Assembly: GCF_048564905.1 (NCBI RefSeq)
Contig: NC_132992.1
Location: forward strand, 95,927,001-95,991,000
From: Vicugna pacos
Lineage: Eukaryota; Chordata; Mammalia; Artiodactyla; Camelidae
Direction: 5' to 3'
DNA length: 64,000 nt
In this document: positions 48,672 through 61,184 of the stretch, piece after piece
Layout: the number at the start of each line of letters is the position of its first letter
Numbering within the stretch: the first letter of the stretch is position 1
Made by a program: the position numbers and the translations under genes
The notes under the pieces: model-generated
Database searches by the model: none
The model's input: the letters and a program-made list of their open reading frames with translations, nothing else
What the model was told of the DNA's origin: nothing

Positions 48672-51600
48672 TTAGATTCCACATATGAGCGATCTCATAT
48701 GGTATTTTTCTTTCTCTTTCTGGCTTACTTCACTTAGAATGACATTCTCTAGCAGCATCCATGTTGCTGCAAATGGCATTATGTTGTTGGTTTTTATGGC
48801 TGAGTAGTATTCCATTGTATAAATATACCACTTCTTCTTTATCCAGTCACCTGGTGATGGACATTTAGGCTGTTTACATGTATTGGCTATTGTAAATAGT
48901 GCTGGTATGAACATTGGAGTGCAGGTGTCATCCTGAATTAGATTTCCTTCTGGATACAAGCCCTGGAGTGGGATTCCTGGGTCATGTGGTAAGTCTATTC
49001 CTAGTCTTTTGAGGAATCTCCACACTGTTTTCCACAGTGGCTGCACCAAACTGCATTCCCACCAGAAGTGTAGGAGGGTTCCCCTTTCTCCACAGCCTCT
49101 CCAGCATTTGTCATTTGTGGATTTTTGAATGACGGCCATTCTGACTGGTGTCAGGTGATACCTCATTCTAGTTTTGATTTGCATTTCTCTGATAATTAGT
49201 GATATTGAACATTTTTTTCAGGTGCCTTTTGATCATTTGTATGTCTTCCTTGGAGAATTGCTTGTTTAGGTCTTCTGCCCATTTTTGGATTGTGTTGTTT
49301 ATTTTTTTCTTATTGAGTCGTATGAGCTGCTTATATATTCCAGAGATGAAGCCTCTATCAGTTTCGTTTGCAAAAATTTTCTCCCATTCCATAGGTTTTC
49401 TTCTTGTTTTACTTCTGGTTTCCTTTGCTGTGCGGAAGCTTGTAAGTTTCATTTGGTCCCATTTGTTTACTCTTGCTTTCATTTCTTTAGGAGAAAAGTT
49501 TTGAAATGTATGTCACATAATGTTTTGCCTATGTTTTCTTCTAGGAGATTTATTGTACCTTGTCTTATGTTCAAGTCTTTGATCCATTTTGAGTTTATTT
49601 TTGTGTATGGTGTAAGGGAGTGTTCTAGCTTCATTGATTTATGTGCTGCTGTCCAGTTTTCCCAACATCATTTGCTGAAGACACTGTCTTTATTCCATCG
49701 TATATTCTTGCCTCCTTTGTCGAAGATTAGTTGACCAAAAGCTTGTGGCTTCATTTCTGGGCTCTCTATTCTGTTCCATTGGTCTATTTGTCTGTTTTGG
49801 TACCAATACCATGCTGTCTTGATGACCGTAGCTCTATAGTATTGTCTGAAGTCTGGGAGAGTTATTCCTCCTGCCTCTTTCTTTCTCTTCAGTAATGCTT
49901 TGGCAATTCTAGGTCTTTGATGGTTCCATATAAATTTTATTATGATTTGTTCTAGTTCTGTGAAATATGTCCTGGGTAATTGGATAGGAATTGCATTAAA
50001 TCTGTAGATTGCCTTGGGCAGTGTGACCATTTTAACAATATTGATTCTTCCAATCCAGGAGCATGGAGTATCTTTCCATTTTTGAAAGTCTTCTTTAATT
50101 TCCTTCATCAATGATTTATAGTTTTCTGTGTATAATTCTTTCACCTCCTTGGTTAGATTTATTCCCCGATATTTTATTACTTTGGGTGCTATTTTAAAGG
50201 GGATTGTTTCTTTACTTTCTTCTTCTGTTGACTCATCGTTAGTGTAAAGGAATGCAACTGATTTTTGAACGTTAATTTTGTAACCTGCTACCTTGCTGAA
50301 TTCTTCAATCAGCTCTAGTAGCTTTTGTGTGGACCTGTTAGGGTTTTCTATATATAGTAACATGTCATCAGCATATAATGACACTTTTACCTCTTCTTTT
50401 CCAATTTGGATCCCTTTTATTTCTTTCTCTTGCCTGATTGCTGTGGCTAGGACTTCCAAGTCTATGTTGAACAGGAGGGGTGATAGTGGGCATCCTTGTC
50501 TTGTCCCAGATTTTAGTGGGAAGCTTTTGAGTTTTTCACCTTTGAGTACTATGCTGGCTGTAGGTTTGTCATATATAGCTTTTATGATGTTGAGATATGT
50601 TCCCTCTATACCCACTTTGGCGAGTGTTTTATCATAAATGGATGTTGAATTTTATCAAATGATTTTCTGCATCGGTTGAGATGATCATGTGGTTTTTGTC
50701 CTTTCTCTTGTTGATGTGATATGTTACACTGATTGCTTTGCGTATGTTGAACCAGCCTTGTGTCCCTGGGATCAACCCCACTTGGTCATGATGTATAATC
50801 TTTTTTATGTTTTGTTGGATTTTATTTGCTAAAATTTTGGTGAGGATTTTGGCATCTATGTTCATCAGTGATATTGGCTATAGTTCTCTTTTTTTGTAGT
50901 GTCTTTGCCTGGCTTTGGTATCAGGGTGATGGTGGCTTCATAGAATGAGTTTGGGAGCATTCCCTCCTTTTCAATCGTCTGGAAGAGTTTGAGAAAGACT
51001 GGTATGAGTTCTTCTTTGTATGTTTGGTAGAATTCCCCAGTGAAGCCATCTGGTCCTGGACTTTTATTTGTAGGGAGGTTTTTAATTGCTATTTCTATTT
51101 CCTTTCTAGTGTTCGGATTGTTCAAGTGTTCAGTTTCTTTTTGATTCAGTCTTGGTGGACAGTATGTTTCCAGAAACTTATACACCTCCTCTAGGTTATC
51201 CAGTTTGGTTCCATATAGTTTTTCATAATATTCTCGTATGATATTCTGTATTTGTATTTTGTTTGTCATAATTTCTCCATTTTCCTTTCTTATTTTGCTA
51301 ATTTGTGGTCTCTCTTTTTTCTTCTTTGTGAGTTTGGCCAGAGGCTTGTCGATTTTGTTTACTTTTTCAAAAAACCAGCTTTTGGTTCTGTTGATTTTTT
51401 CTATGGTCTTGTTAATCTCTATTGTATTTAGTTCCTCTCTGATCTTTATTATTTCCTTCCTTCTGCTGCTTTTTGGGGCTTTTTGTTCTTTTTCTAATTC
51501 ATTCAGGTGGTGGGGAAGGCCTGTATCGCTATAAACTTCCCTCTTAGCACTGCCTTTGCTGTGTCCCATAGGTTTTGAGTGGTTGTGCTTTCATTATCAT

Positions 51601-52422
51601 TTGTCTCAAGGTATTTTTTAATTTCAGCTTTGATTTCCTCATCGATCCATTGTTCTTTCAATATCATATTGTTTAATCTCTATGCTTTCCTTTTTTTCTC
51701 TTTGTTTCTCTGTTGTTGATTTCCAGTTTCATGGCATTGTGGTAAGTAAAGATGCTTGAGATAATTTCTATCTTCTTAAAATTGTTGAGGTTTTTGTTCC
51801 CAAGCACATGATCGATCCTGGAAAATGTTCCATGTGCACTTGAAAAGAATGTGTATCCTATTTTTGGGTGGGGTAATGCTCTAAAAATATCCACCAAATC
51901 TACTTTTTCTATTGTAGTATTTAATTTTTCTGTTGCCTTGTTTATTTTCTGTCTGGAAGATCTGTCTAGTGATGTTAATGCACTGTTAAAATCTCCAAGT
52001 ATGATTGTATTCCCATCAATATCCCCCTTTATCTCTGTCAGTAATTCTTGTATGTACTTAGGTGCTCCTCTATTGGGTGCATATATATTAATGAGTGTAA
52101 TATCTTCATCTTGTATTACTGCTTTAATGATTATAAAATGTCCTTCTTTATCTTTCTTTATGGCCTTTGTTTTAAAGTCTATTTTGTCTGAAATCAGTAC
52201 TGCAACACCTGCTTTTTTGGTTTTTCCATTTGCATGGAATATCCTTTTCCATCCTTTCACTCTCAATCTATATGTGTCCTTCTCCCTAAAGTGGGTCTCT
52301 TGTATGCAGCATATTGAAGGTTCTTGCTTTATTATCCAGTCTGCCACTCTATGTTTTTTGACCGGAGCATTTAGTCCATTAACATTTACAGTAATTAATG
52401 ATAGATGTGTGTTTATTGCCAT
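48672..52422 (-). pseudogene. LINE-1 ORF2 (endonuclease / reverse transcriptase), frame-broken
   Basis: The endonuclease part (52,422-51,673) starts MAINTHLSL and keeps TLINIYAPN, GDFNS and a C-terminal SRIDHVLG. The frame is lost near 51.68 kb and again near 51.53 kb. The next readable piece (51,569-50,865) holds [15 protein letters not shown]. Then come 50,865-50,632 ([11 protein letters not shown]) and 50,615-49,668 with the reverse-transcriptase core [12 protein letters not shown] and catalytic LYADDML. The last pieces are 49,482-49,168 and 49,184-48,672, ending near [10 protein letters not shown] and SEVSQKEK. At least five breaks separate these. As a protein it would be an endonuclease plus reverse transcriptase of about 1,250 residues; here it is dead. 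Confidence 0.9.
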
Positions 52423-52926
52423 TTAGAACTTATCTTTGCAGTTGAATTGGTATATCCTCTTTGTTCCTTTCTTCTTCCTTTTGTGGTTTGGTAATTTTCC
52501 TTTGTATTATCATGGATTTTATTTAATTTTTGTGACTCCCTTGTAAATTTTTGACTTGTGGTTACCGTTTTTTGTAAATCTATTAGCCCATTACTATAAC
52601 TGTTTTTATTAAACTGATCTCAAACCCATCCAACTGTTAAAAAAATTTTAAAAAGAAAGACAAAAATATTCTATATTTCCCTGCCTCCCTCTCCCACTCT
52701 CAGTGATTTGTATGTTTTCTTTATTTGTAATTCATGAGTTATCACCTTTCCAATTGTGAGTTTCTCATTTCTGTAGCATCCTGCTGCTTTTCTGTTTAGA
52801 ATAGCCCTTTCAACATTTCTTTTAGAGTGGGTTTAGTGTTGCTAAAGTCCTGCAGCTTTTTTTTTGTCTGTGAAGCTCTTTATTTCTCCTTCTATCCTAA
52901 AAGATAGCCTTGCTGGATAAAGTATC

Positions 52927-53700
52927 CTAGGCTGCTTTTTTTTTTTCATTCAGGGCTTTGAATATATCGTGCCACTCCCTTCTGGTCTGTAGTGTTTGTG
53001 TAGAGAAATCAGCTGAGAGCCTTATGGGGGTTCCCTTGTAATTCACTCTTTGCTTTTCTCTTGCTGCCTTTAGAATCATTTCTGTATCCTTGACTCTGGT
53101 CATCTTGATTATGATATGTCTTCGTGTGAGTCTATTTGGATTCTTCCTGTTTGGGACCCTCTGAGCTTCCTGTACTTGGATATCTGATTCCTTCTTTAAG
53201 TTTGGGAAGTTTTCAGTCATGATTTCTTCAAAAACCTTTTCAATCCCCTTTGATCCTCCTTCCACTTCTGGTACCCCTATTATGAGAAGTTTGGGATGCT
53301 TTATATTATCCCATAGGTCCTTTGTGCTATTTTGATTATTTTTTATTTGCTTATCTTGTAGGTCTTCTGAATGGGTGCTTTCTGTTGCCCTGTCTTCTAG
53401 ATCACTAATTCGTCCCTCTGCTTTAACTAGTCAGCTTTGCACAGCTATTAGATCATTCCTCATCTCTGTCAATGAGTTTACCCATTCTGCTTGGCTCTTC
53501 TTTATAGCTTCAATTTCATTTTTGACATATTTTATATCTCTAAACCCTATCTCTTTTAATTCCTTCAGCAATTTGATCACTCCTTTTTTGAAATCTTGAT
53601 CTAGTAGGCTATCGATGTCTATTTCATTGATCTTTCTTTCAGGGGATTCCTCTTGTTCTTTTAATTGGGAAAGGTTTCTCTGCTTCTTCATCTTGCTCAT
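52927..53700 (-). pseudogene. LINE-1 ORF1 (RNA-binding protein), broken
   Basis: Starts MSKMKKQRNLSQL and runs through a charged coiled-coil-like part. One TGA stop lies near 53,428-53,430, just after NDLIAVQS. The same frame then continues through an RNA-recognition-like part (IIIKMTRVKDTE) and the basic C-terminal domain (RLSADFSTQTLQTRREW). An A-run near 52,937 (T-run on the plus strand) shifts the frame, so the normal C-terminal end is lost. ORF1p coats L1 RNA; this copy could not make the full protein. Confidence 0.88.
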
Positions 53701-54257
53701 ACCTCTCTGGCACTGTGGTTTATGGAGTATCAGTTGTCTATTTCAGATCTTAAGGATTTTATCTATCTAATGCCTATTTAGGAATAGAACTTAGGGAAGA
53801 AAAGAAAAAAATAAGAGAGAGAGAGAAAGATTTTTAAAAGACGGGAGAAAGAGGGATTTAAAACAGTGTATAATGAATAATAGAAGAGCGAGTTGAAGCA
53901 GAGTATTAATCGGGTTGAGACGTCCTTTTAAAACCTTTAAAAAAGGGGGGGGTGGGGAGAAGAATAGATGTATTTGAAACCTGTGTCTAATCAGTAACAG
54001 GACCTCAAAACCCAAGAGAAATAGAAATGAATTAAGAAGTAAAAATTAAGAGAGTAATAGAAAATAGAACAATTAAAAACAGATTTAAAAAAATAAAGGG
54101 GGGTTGTCGGTGTTCTCCTGGAGTCTGTGTGCTTTTAATGTGAAGTCCTTCTGTCTTCGTCATGTTTTGGAAGCTCAGCTTCTTTTCATAGGCCCTCCGT
54201 TGGCGCCCTCTTCTGTGCTGCTCCCAGCACCTGTCGGCAAGCAGATCGCGCCTCCTC

Positions 54258-54425
54258 CTAACACGGGGTCAGGTGCAGCTCTCCTCTGCTGTGGGCGGGC
54301 GGGTCACTGCCCCTCCAGACCCCGTAGTCAGATGTTGCAGACTGACCAGGCAGGAGGGCGGGCCGTTCCCCCTCCCAGCACCTCGGTCATGAGTTGTGTT
54401 CCTGCCCGAAAGGCGGGGGGGCCGC
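54258..54425 (-). repeat. About 60-bp monomers in the L1 5' UTR
   Basis: Three tandem copies of a GC-rich unit (about 54,258-54,316, 54,317-54,377 and 54,378-54,425) share 'gtcag/gtcat..tg', a GGGCGGGC-like box and 'cccctcc'. The L1 at 59.5-61.2 kb has the same units at about 60,028-60,207. Monomer promoters are known in mouse L1. Here the monomers probably form part of the promoter. Confidence 0.5.
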
Positions 54426-55382
54426 TCTACCTCTACCTGCGCTGCCGGTAGCTCCGCTGCTCTGTGTGGCTGCGCGCCCCGCCCTGGTCGGTGCTCCGCC
54501 CTGGTCGGCGCTCCGCAGGCGGGCTCAAGGAAGACCTAGGGACAGCCTCGTCCCTGCTCCGAGCCAAAACCCGGCTCCTTGTTTGTCTTTGTGGAGCAAG
54601 TTCTCTGAGGGACCAGGATGGAAGGATCCTATCTGCCCCGGGCTGTAGGCCCTTCTCAGTCTGGCCTTTGAGGCTGCTAAGCCTTTCGGTGCAGATGCAG
54701 GTTTCGCCCCCGCCCCCTCCTGGGTGCTCCGCGCAGGAGGATATGGCAGCTGTGCCTGAGCCCCGCCTCTCTTCCCCTGAAAAGTTTCCGCGGGTTTTCA
54801 GAGATGGGGGTATGCACCCTTCCCCCAGGAGCACATCAACCTTGCTGTTTTATGGAGGGCCCAGGTTGTTCTGTCCTGTACACCCACAGCCACGGCGCCC
54901 AGCCCCTTGCAGTCCCCCGGGGCTGCCTCCATGCAGCCGACCCGTCCTCCGCCCGGCATTTGCAGCCTGGCCCTGCCCGCTGCTGCCCGCCCGCGTCTCA
55001 GGCTGGATGTCGGGTGGATGCTCTGTGCCCGTTTAACTTAGTTCTGTCAGACAAGGGCTGCTCTATGCAGATCCGAGCCTCGGAGGCTCCCCCTCCATCC
55101 CGCTGGCCTCTCAGTTGGGGAGGGGAGACCCAGCGAGCGAGCACCAGTCCTCCTTTGCTGCTCCCTCCCCGCGGGACCCGTCCCAGTCTGCTTTGCCTTT
55201 TGTTCTTTCTTTTTCCCTTTTCTCCTACCAGATTTTTGGCGTGTTTATCTTTTGAAGAGGGCGATGTTCTGTCGGAGTTCCGCAGGTGCTCTGGTTGGCT
55301 GAGTGTGTCTGTAGATGTGGGTCTTGGTGTATTTGTGGGAGAGGGTGACTTACAAGCGTCCTTCTACTCCACCATCTTCTCC

Positions 55383-55392
55383 CTGGCCAGTC
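55383..55392. repeat. Target-site duplication, right copy (CTGGCCAGTC)
   Basis: Matches 48,327-48,336 exactly and borders the L1 5' end 'ctccaccatcttctcc' on the plus strand. Confidence 0.82.
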
Positions 55393-57747
55393 GCTTATTG
55401 CCTTCAATTGGGAGCATTAAACTTACCGGGTCATTACTGTTCCAGGGATTTATTGAGAGCCCCTCTAATTCTGGGTAAGCCTGGAGGCTGGCCTGGATGA
55501 TGCAACATCTTCTGGAAGTTCTAGTTTGTGGGTAATTTGTTTCCTTTATCTCCTTCTCAATCCTCCTTGAAGGAAGACACCTACCACTTGCTACAGTTCT
55601 TATTCTTACAGTGACAATCGTTTTCTTGAGGAAAACTGCAGTTTATCCAAATGCAGACTCAATGTTTAGGACACCTGACATCAGAACCAGGGCTCCACTT
55701 ACATCCAGATGTACCTCCACGCGGATGGGCTCCATCGGGTCTCGGTTTATCAACACCCTGATCTACGGGCTAAATGTGAGACTCTCTCAGCTATCTGAAC
55801 ACTGCCGAGACCTGCGTCCAAATTTGTTCATATGGCCCGACCTCAGCATGATTCGCTCAACAGCAAAACCTGTACTGAAGCCTCTCGGCTCCCCCGCTCC
55901 ACCACTGACGTCCCTCATGATTGCTGAACACTGACGGACCACTTTCCGCCTCCTGGTCGTCTCCAAGATTCTCCTCAGAAGCCGTCTCTTCACAGTACCT
56001 CTCAGGAGACAGAGATGCAAGCGTCACACCTTGCAACCTGGATATCTTACCTACAGGAAAAGATACTTCCAGAAGAACTCCTGAACCTCAATGGAAAGGG
56101 CTCCAGCAGGTGCTGCTAAGCAGCCCTTGTGCCACCAGTCTCCCGAGAGTTAGAACTTGGTTTCACGTGACACACCTAAGAAGGCAGCTGGGCCCTGGAT
56201 ATTCCTGCTCATCTGGTGACCCGACTGTGGAGACGTCTCAGAATTGAGGGCAACATCTGCTGGGACAGCTTCCCAAGGTATCTGTGCCAGACCTATTGGA
56301 CAACTTCCTGCCAAGTCTCTGATGAGAATATAACGTGTCAGGTGATCTGCAGCCTCCGGTGTTGATACCACAGGGACTTACGGTGAGAGAGCCTGCGAGC
56401 TCTCCCTCTTACTCCTGCATGTTACTGGAATGTGACCTCAATAAGAGCGCTTTCCATGTGACATGAGACATTACACCCAGAGGAGTTCCTTCCTGGCACT
56501 GACAGACAAAAACGTGAAAAACCCCAGAAATCCTAAGTCTTCATCAGTGATGTTTTCCGAGAAAGATCTCAACCTTGATCAAATGGCAAAAGGTAAAATA
56601 TAACGAAAACCTCAGTTTAGTAAAACTGGGTGAACGTGGGGAGCTCTCATGCCCTTTGATGGCCTCAGAGCCCAGCTGGGGGAAGCAAGGCTTCCCCGTC
56701 TTTCCTGGGCAGGACTCAGCCGAGAGAAATGCACGGTCTCTGGTTCCATTGGGATCTCTCAGCTCCCTTCCCCCCTTGATGAAAGAGGCGTTCTCCTTTT
56801 ACTGAAGATGTGCATGTGGCTCATCAGGGTGGCAGACCCCATACTGACACTGTTTACTGGTCCAAATTAAACCCGCTTTCATTATGAAATAACTGTCAGT
56901 CTATTTGTTTTGCATCAAAAAAAGCCAACTTCCCATGAGAATGTTGACTTTTATCTCCCTTACTTACTTTCGATTTTCTTGTAATGTATTGAGGAAGTCA
57001 CTGGGCTGGACGTGAGCTCCCACCTCCACACACATTCCTGGTCACATCCATGCTCAGAGGAGAGAAGGTGGCCCCCACCAGCCTGCAGGGGGTGAGGGGA
57101 GGTGAAGGTGAGCTGTGGCTCCTGAGTGGGAGAGGATGTGGGTGCTGGGGAAGGTCTCGTGATTTCTGTCAGGGTGGGTCACAGCGGGGCAGGGATACAA
57201 GAGCATGAGTGTTGGAAATACTGATACGCTTTTAAAAATTACAACCACTGTTATTACAGTTGTAAAACAAGTAACCATTTGCTACGTGTCTCGTATGTGA
57301 AACATCTATTAATGTTGTAATAAATTATTATTCTGGGGTAAAATCATCAGTTATTGCAGATACAAAGACAGTAAATTTTAAATATTACAAGAATCCAGTG
57401 CAGCCTGGGCCCTGTCGGGGCCTCTGCGGACTCGGGCTCAGGAAAGACAGCTCTAACACCCAGGTCCCATAATCCATGTGAACCACGAGCCCCTCCCCGT
57501 CCTGGGGTCTGGTCTGGTGCCCCCTTGTCTTGTATGTCCATGCTCGGGGCCCTCCTGCCCACAGATCAGGAACGCCTGTGTGAAGAGTGTGTAATGTGGT
57601 TTCTGAGTGTACTGAAGATCAAAGTCTGGTGTCTGCCGTTTCCATTAAGTGAGAATAATTTACACACAGCAAATGTACATTCCATATGTCAACAGAGATA
57701 TGAATTGGACAACATACAAATTTTTTATCGTAGTTTTTCACCATTAT

Positions 57748-57925
57748 TGTCATTTGAGGCTGGTTTCCTGTTGTGGGAGCTGCCGTGTGCATTGTGGGAT
57801 GCACGGCCACATTGATGGACTCTGCCCACTAGGGAACTGGGCACCTGCAGCCCACCCCACATGTGACGGCCCACCCACCCGTCTCCAGACATTTCCACAT
57901 ATCCTCTGGGGACAAATGACACTGC
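57748..57925 (-). mobile_element. MER5A-like DNA transposon, unit D
   Basis: 'ttgtgggagctgccgtgtgc', 'tgcccactagggaactgg', 'gtctccagacatttccaca' and 'tcctctggggacaaatgac' follow the reverse MER5A consensus. Perhaps the clearest copy. Confidence 0.75.
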
Positions 57926-58427
57926 TTTCACACAGACATCAATTTCCAAATATACAACATTCCTCATGCTATGCTCGTTAATTGTACTGCAGGAAACAAG
58001 ACTGGGGACGCTGTCGAGGATGAAATGCCTGGAAATACATTGGAAGGTGAAGGGCAGACTGGAGGATGCAAAGAAGTGTCATTTGTGTCATTAATTATTT
58101 GTAAACCCGACAACTAAAAAGATTAGTTAGTGAATAAATATCAAGTAAAGTCTCATGAAGAAATATTTCTGTGAGTCTGTTCCTAAGTTAGATGAGGAAT
58201 AAAACACAGACAAGCCTGACTCCGTGATAAAGGCTCAAGTTCCGATCAGGAAGTTTCCCTGGAAACATTATGGATCGGCTCCCAGGGGAGACGGTGAACC
58301 AGCGGAGAATCCTTCGTCTCTGGGAGGGAACCCGTCCATGGCTGCTTCTGCACCTGCTCTGAAATGGGTCCTCTGGTTTCCTCAGGGCCCTGGGTTCCCT
58401 CTGGTGGCCTGAGCCCTTCCTGCAGAA

Positions 58428-58745
58428 AACTTTGTGTCTGGGTCACCCTGATGTCCCCTCACTCGCTCTCCTTCCGGTGACAAAAGGACACGGCTGTGTC
58501 TTCAGGGACCCCAGAGCTGAGCTGCAGGGACACGTGACTTTGAATGTTTCTCTGGTTACGGGGGGGAGTTTTTGGAGAGTCAGGGTGTATGCTGTCCAGC
58601 TCCCAGACCCACACACCCCAGGTTCTGCTGGGCTCTCCATGGGAGAGGATGGACACAGACCCACCAGGAGGCACTGTGTGTGGTGCAGAGGGGGGATTAT
58701 GTCCTTGTCAGCCAAGCCTTTGGCCCTCAGAGGATGACGTCAGGG
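58428..58745 (-). pseudogene. IGHV4: Clan II (IGHV4-like) V pseudogene, unit D
   Basis: The minus strand ends LQLSSGVPEDTAVSFCH, close to an IGHV4 framework 3. Framework 2 and 1 traces lie in other frames. The RSS-like region has AGTGAGGGG, CCCAG and an ACACAAAG end. Near-identical in layout to the A and B copies; non-coding. Confidence 0.63.
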
Positions 58746-59099
58746 AAGAGGAGACCCCGGCCCCGGGTGGCACAGGTGCTGTGATGGCCCTCAGCCCTGC
58801 GTGTGGTTCGCATGCACGTGGGGTCGTGTTTCCGCACGAACGTGGGGGGTCAGGCGAGGCCGTGTCTCTGGGCTCGGGAGGCGGTGCTGCCTTATATCCA
58901 GGGTGGACCCCCCTTCTGCTCACTGACCACAGCTGCTCTCCTCCCAGAGCAGGGAGTTCAGTCCAAGGAGAGTTGGAGGGCAGGGCAGTGACCGTAAGCA
59001 GAGCAGGGCTTTCTTTCCCTCCTCCTCTCGTGCCCCCCAGCCCCCCGGTCCCCTCTGCTCCCTGCTCACCTGCTCTGCAGCTCTGATCTGACTCTGAGT

Positions 59100-59294
59100 T
59101 GCTTGTTAAACAAGGCTGTGCTCTTTCCTGGTAGTCAGACTGAAAAAATTAGCAATTTCCTGACACTGTGTTGGCATTTTTGTTACAAAAGTAGTGAACC
59201 GTGTTCAACAGCACGTGCTCTGTTATTTCCTTAGTCTGTCCCTCATGCCTTCACCTCACATCCTGTGTCTACAACGTCTTAAAAAGCAGCCCCC
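59100..59294. other. Last part of unit D flank before the L1 pieces
   Basis: Aligns to 16.71-16.91 kb in unit A and 27.0-27.2 kb in unit B ('catcctgtgtctaca'). Homology ends at about 59,295 where L1 sequence begins. Confidence 0.6.
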
Positions 59295-59505
59295 CATTTT
59301 GCTCATTTTTGGATTGCGGTGTTTGGTTATACTGTGTAGCAAAGGGAAATATATAGAAGATCTTATGGCAGCTCACAGGGAAAAAAAATGTGACAATGAA
59401 TATATGCATGTTCATTTATACCTGAAAAATTGTGCTCTACCCTGTAATTTGACACAACATTGTAAAGTGATTATAAATCAATAAAAAATATTAAAAATTA
59501 AAAAA
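59295..59505 (+). mobile_element. 5'-truncated LINE-1 3' UTR
   Basis: 'aattgtgctctaccctgtaa', 'ttgacacaacattgtaaag' and 'gattataaatcaataaaaaa' are the reverse complement of the 3' UTR of the L1 at 48.3 kb, so this copy reads on the plus strand. Only about 200 bases and an A-rich tail remain. Confidence 0.75.
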
Positions 59506-61170
59506 GATTTTACAAGAGAGATTTTAATAGAAGGGAGAAAAATCATTTGTAAACACTGTATGTTTAATAATGGAAGAACAATTTGCAGCATACTAGCATT
59601 CCAGTTAATATGTCTTTTAAAAATCTTAAAAGAAGGAGAAAAATTCAATAAACAATATTTGAGACCTGTGTATTATCAATAATAGGAGATAAAAACCAAT
59701 TGAAATAAAAATGCAATTACGAGCGTTTTTAAAAATAATAATAATGAAATGATTTTAAAAGAAAAATTTTAAAGGGACTATAACTGTAGACATATGCAGT
59801 TGTTTAAAATGTGAAGATTAAAAAGGTAATAGAAATTAGAACAGATAAAAACTTTAAAAACTGGTTGTGTCCTCATAGATACTGTGCACTCTTAATGATT
59901 TTATCAAGAAGTGTTTCTGTCCTTGCTGTGTTTCTTGAAGTCTGCTTGTTGTTCCCAGGGGCCTTCCACTGGCTCCCTCATCTGTGCTGCTCCCAGTGCC
60001 TGTCGGCAAGCAGATCGGGCTGCCTCCCAACACTGGGTCAGTTACTGCGCTCATACATGGTGGGCGGGCAGGTCACTCCCCCTTCCGATGCCGCAGTCAG
60101 ATGCTGTGCTCAGGTGAGGTAGGCGGGTGGATCGCGTCCCCTCCCAGCACCAAAGTCAGATGCTGCACTCCTGCCAGGAAGGTGGGTGGCCACAGGCCCT
60201 CTCCTGGCCCTGGTAGCTCCCCTGCTGTGTGCACCTGCACGCTCCATCTGAGGTCTGCGCTCCGTAGGTGGGCTCCAGGAAGATGCGAAACAGTCCCACC
60301 CCTGCTCCATTCCCAACTCAGCTCCTTGTTTGCCTTGGTGGTGTTAGTACTCTGAGATAGCAGGGCAGAAATACCTTTTGTGCCTTGGGCTGTGAATTAG
60401 TCTCAGTCCTTCTTAGGAGGCTGTAGAGCCCCCAGGTGTGGATTCAGGTCTTGGCTCCACCCCTGCCCAGGTGCTATGCACAGGAAGACATGACGGCTGT
60501 GGCTGTGCCACACCTCTCTTCTCCGAGAAGCACCAGTAATGGTGCTGTGGATTGAGGAGATAAAGGATACGGCGCCCTTCACCCACGGCACACCAGCAGT
60601 GCTACTTTGCTTTTGTTTTTTTTCCCATAATTTATTGGGAAGTCAGGTTGTCCTGCTCTGTATCCCCTCCCAGCCACAATGTTCAGTACACTGTAGTCCC
60701 CCTTGGCTGCCTCAGTACCTCAGTACAGCCGTCCCAGTCCTCTACCCGGCTCGGGCAGCCTGTCCTGTCCCCCACTGCCAGCTAGTATTCTGGTTGGGTG
60801 TCGCGAGGAACCTTTGTGCCCATTTAACTTAGTTCAGTTGGTCAAGGGGTGCTCCATACAGATCAGAGCCTCAGAGGCTCCCCCTCCATTCTGCTGACCT
60901 CTCTGTTGAAGAGGGGGACATTCAAATAATGAGCATTATTCCTCCTTTGCCAGTCCTTACTGGTGGGACTGATCCTGCACTATTTTGCTTTTTGCTCTTT
61001 CATTTTTCCTTTTCTCCCACCAGATTCGTAGTGTCTTTTTCTTTTGAGGAATGCAATTTTCTTTTGTTGTTGAGCAGGAGCGCTGATTGGCTGGGTGGGT
61101 CTGTGAATGTGAGTTGTGGTGTATTTGGAGAGGGTGAGCTATGAGCATCCTGTTCTCCTCCACCTTGGCC
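59506..61170 (-). mobile_element. LINE-1 5' UTR fragment, minus strand
   Basis: Aligns along its length to the 5' UTR of the 48-55 kb L1, including the purine-rich start of that UTR near ORF1, the ~60-bp monomers, and the end 'ctcctccaccttggccc'. ORF1, ORF2 and the 3' end are missing. More diverged than the 48-55 kb copy, so probably older. Confidence 0.78.
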
Positions 61171-61184
61171 CTGAGTGTCTCCTT

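Larger units (their letters stand above)
48337..55382 (-). mobile_element. Near full-length LINE-1, inactive
   Basis: About 7 kb with all parts in order on the minus strand. 5' UTR: 53,701-55,382. ORF1: 53,700-52,927. ORF2 region: about 52,422-48,672. Then a 3' UTR and a T10 run marking the poly(A) tail. A 10-base target-site duplication flanks it. ORF1 and ORF2 both carry frame breaks, so it cannot jump. Low divergence of the readable parts and a CpG-rich 5' UTR suggest a fairly young insertion, later than the unit duplications because no other unit has it here. Confidence 0.92.
45250..56925 (+). mobile_element. Decayed gammaretrovirus-like fossil, unit D, split by a LINE-1
   Basis: LTR-like ends at about 45,290-45,590 and 56,650-56,925. 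Internal parts at 45.6-48.34 kb and 55.39-56.65 kb align to the unit C copy on either side of a 7-kb L1 inserted in its pol part. Broken in many places; old insertion shared by all units. Confidence 0.6.

Noticed and set aside
54464-55478. Overlapping plus-strand open frames of 190 and 224 codons
   Set aside because: They lie in the antisense of a GC-rich L1 5' UTR, where long open frames arise by chance.
59295-61170. Twin-primed (inverted) single L1 insertion
   Set aside because: In twin priming the inverted 5' piece lies upstream of the 3' piece. Here the 3' end comes first and the 5' UTR follows its tail, so two elements and a deletion fit better.
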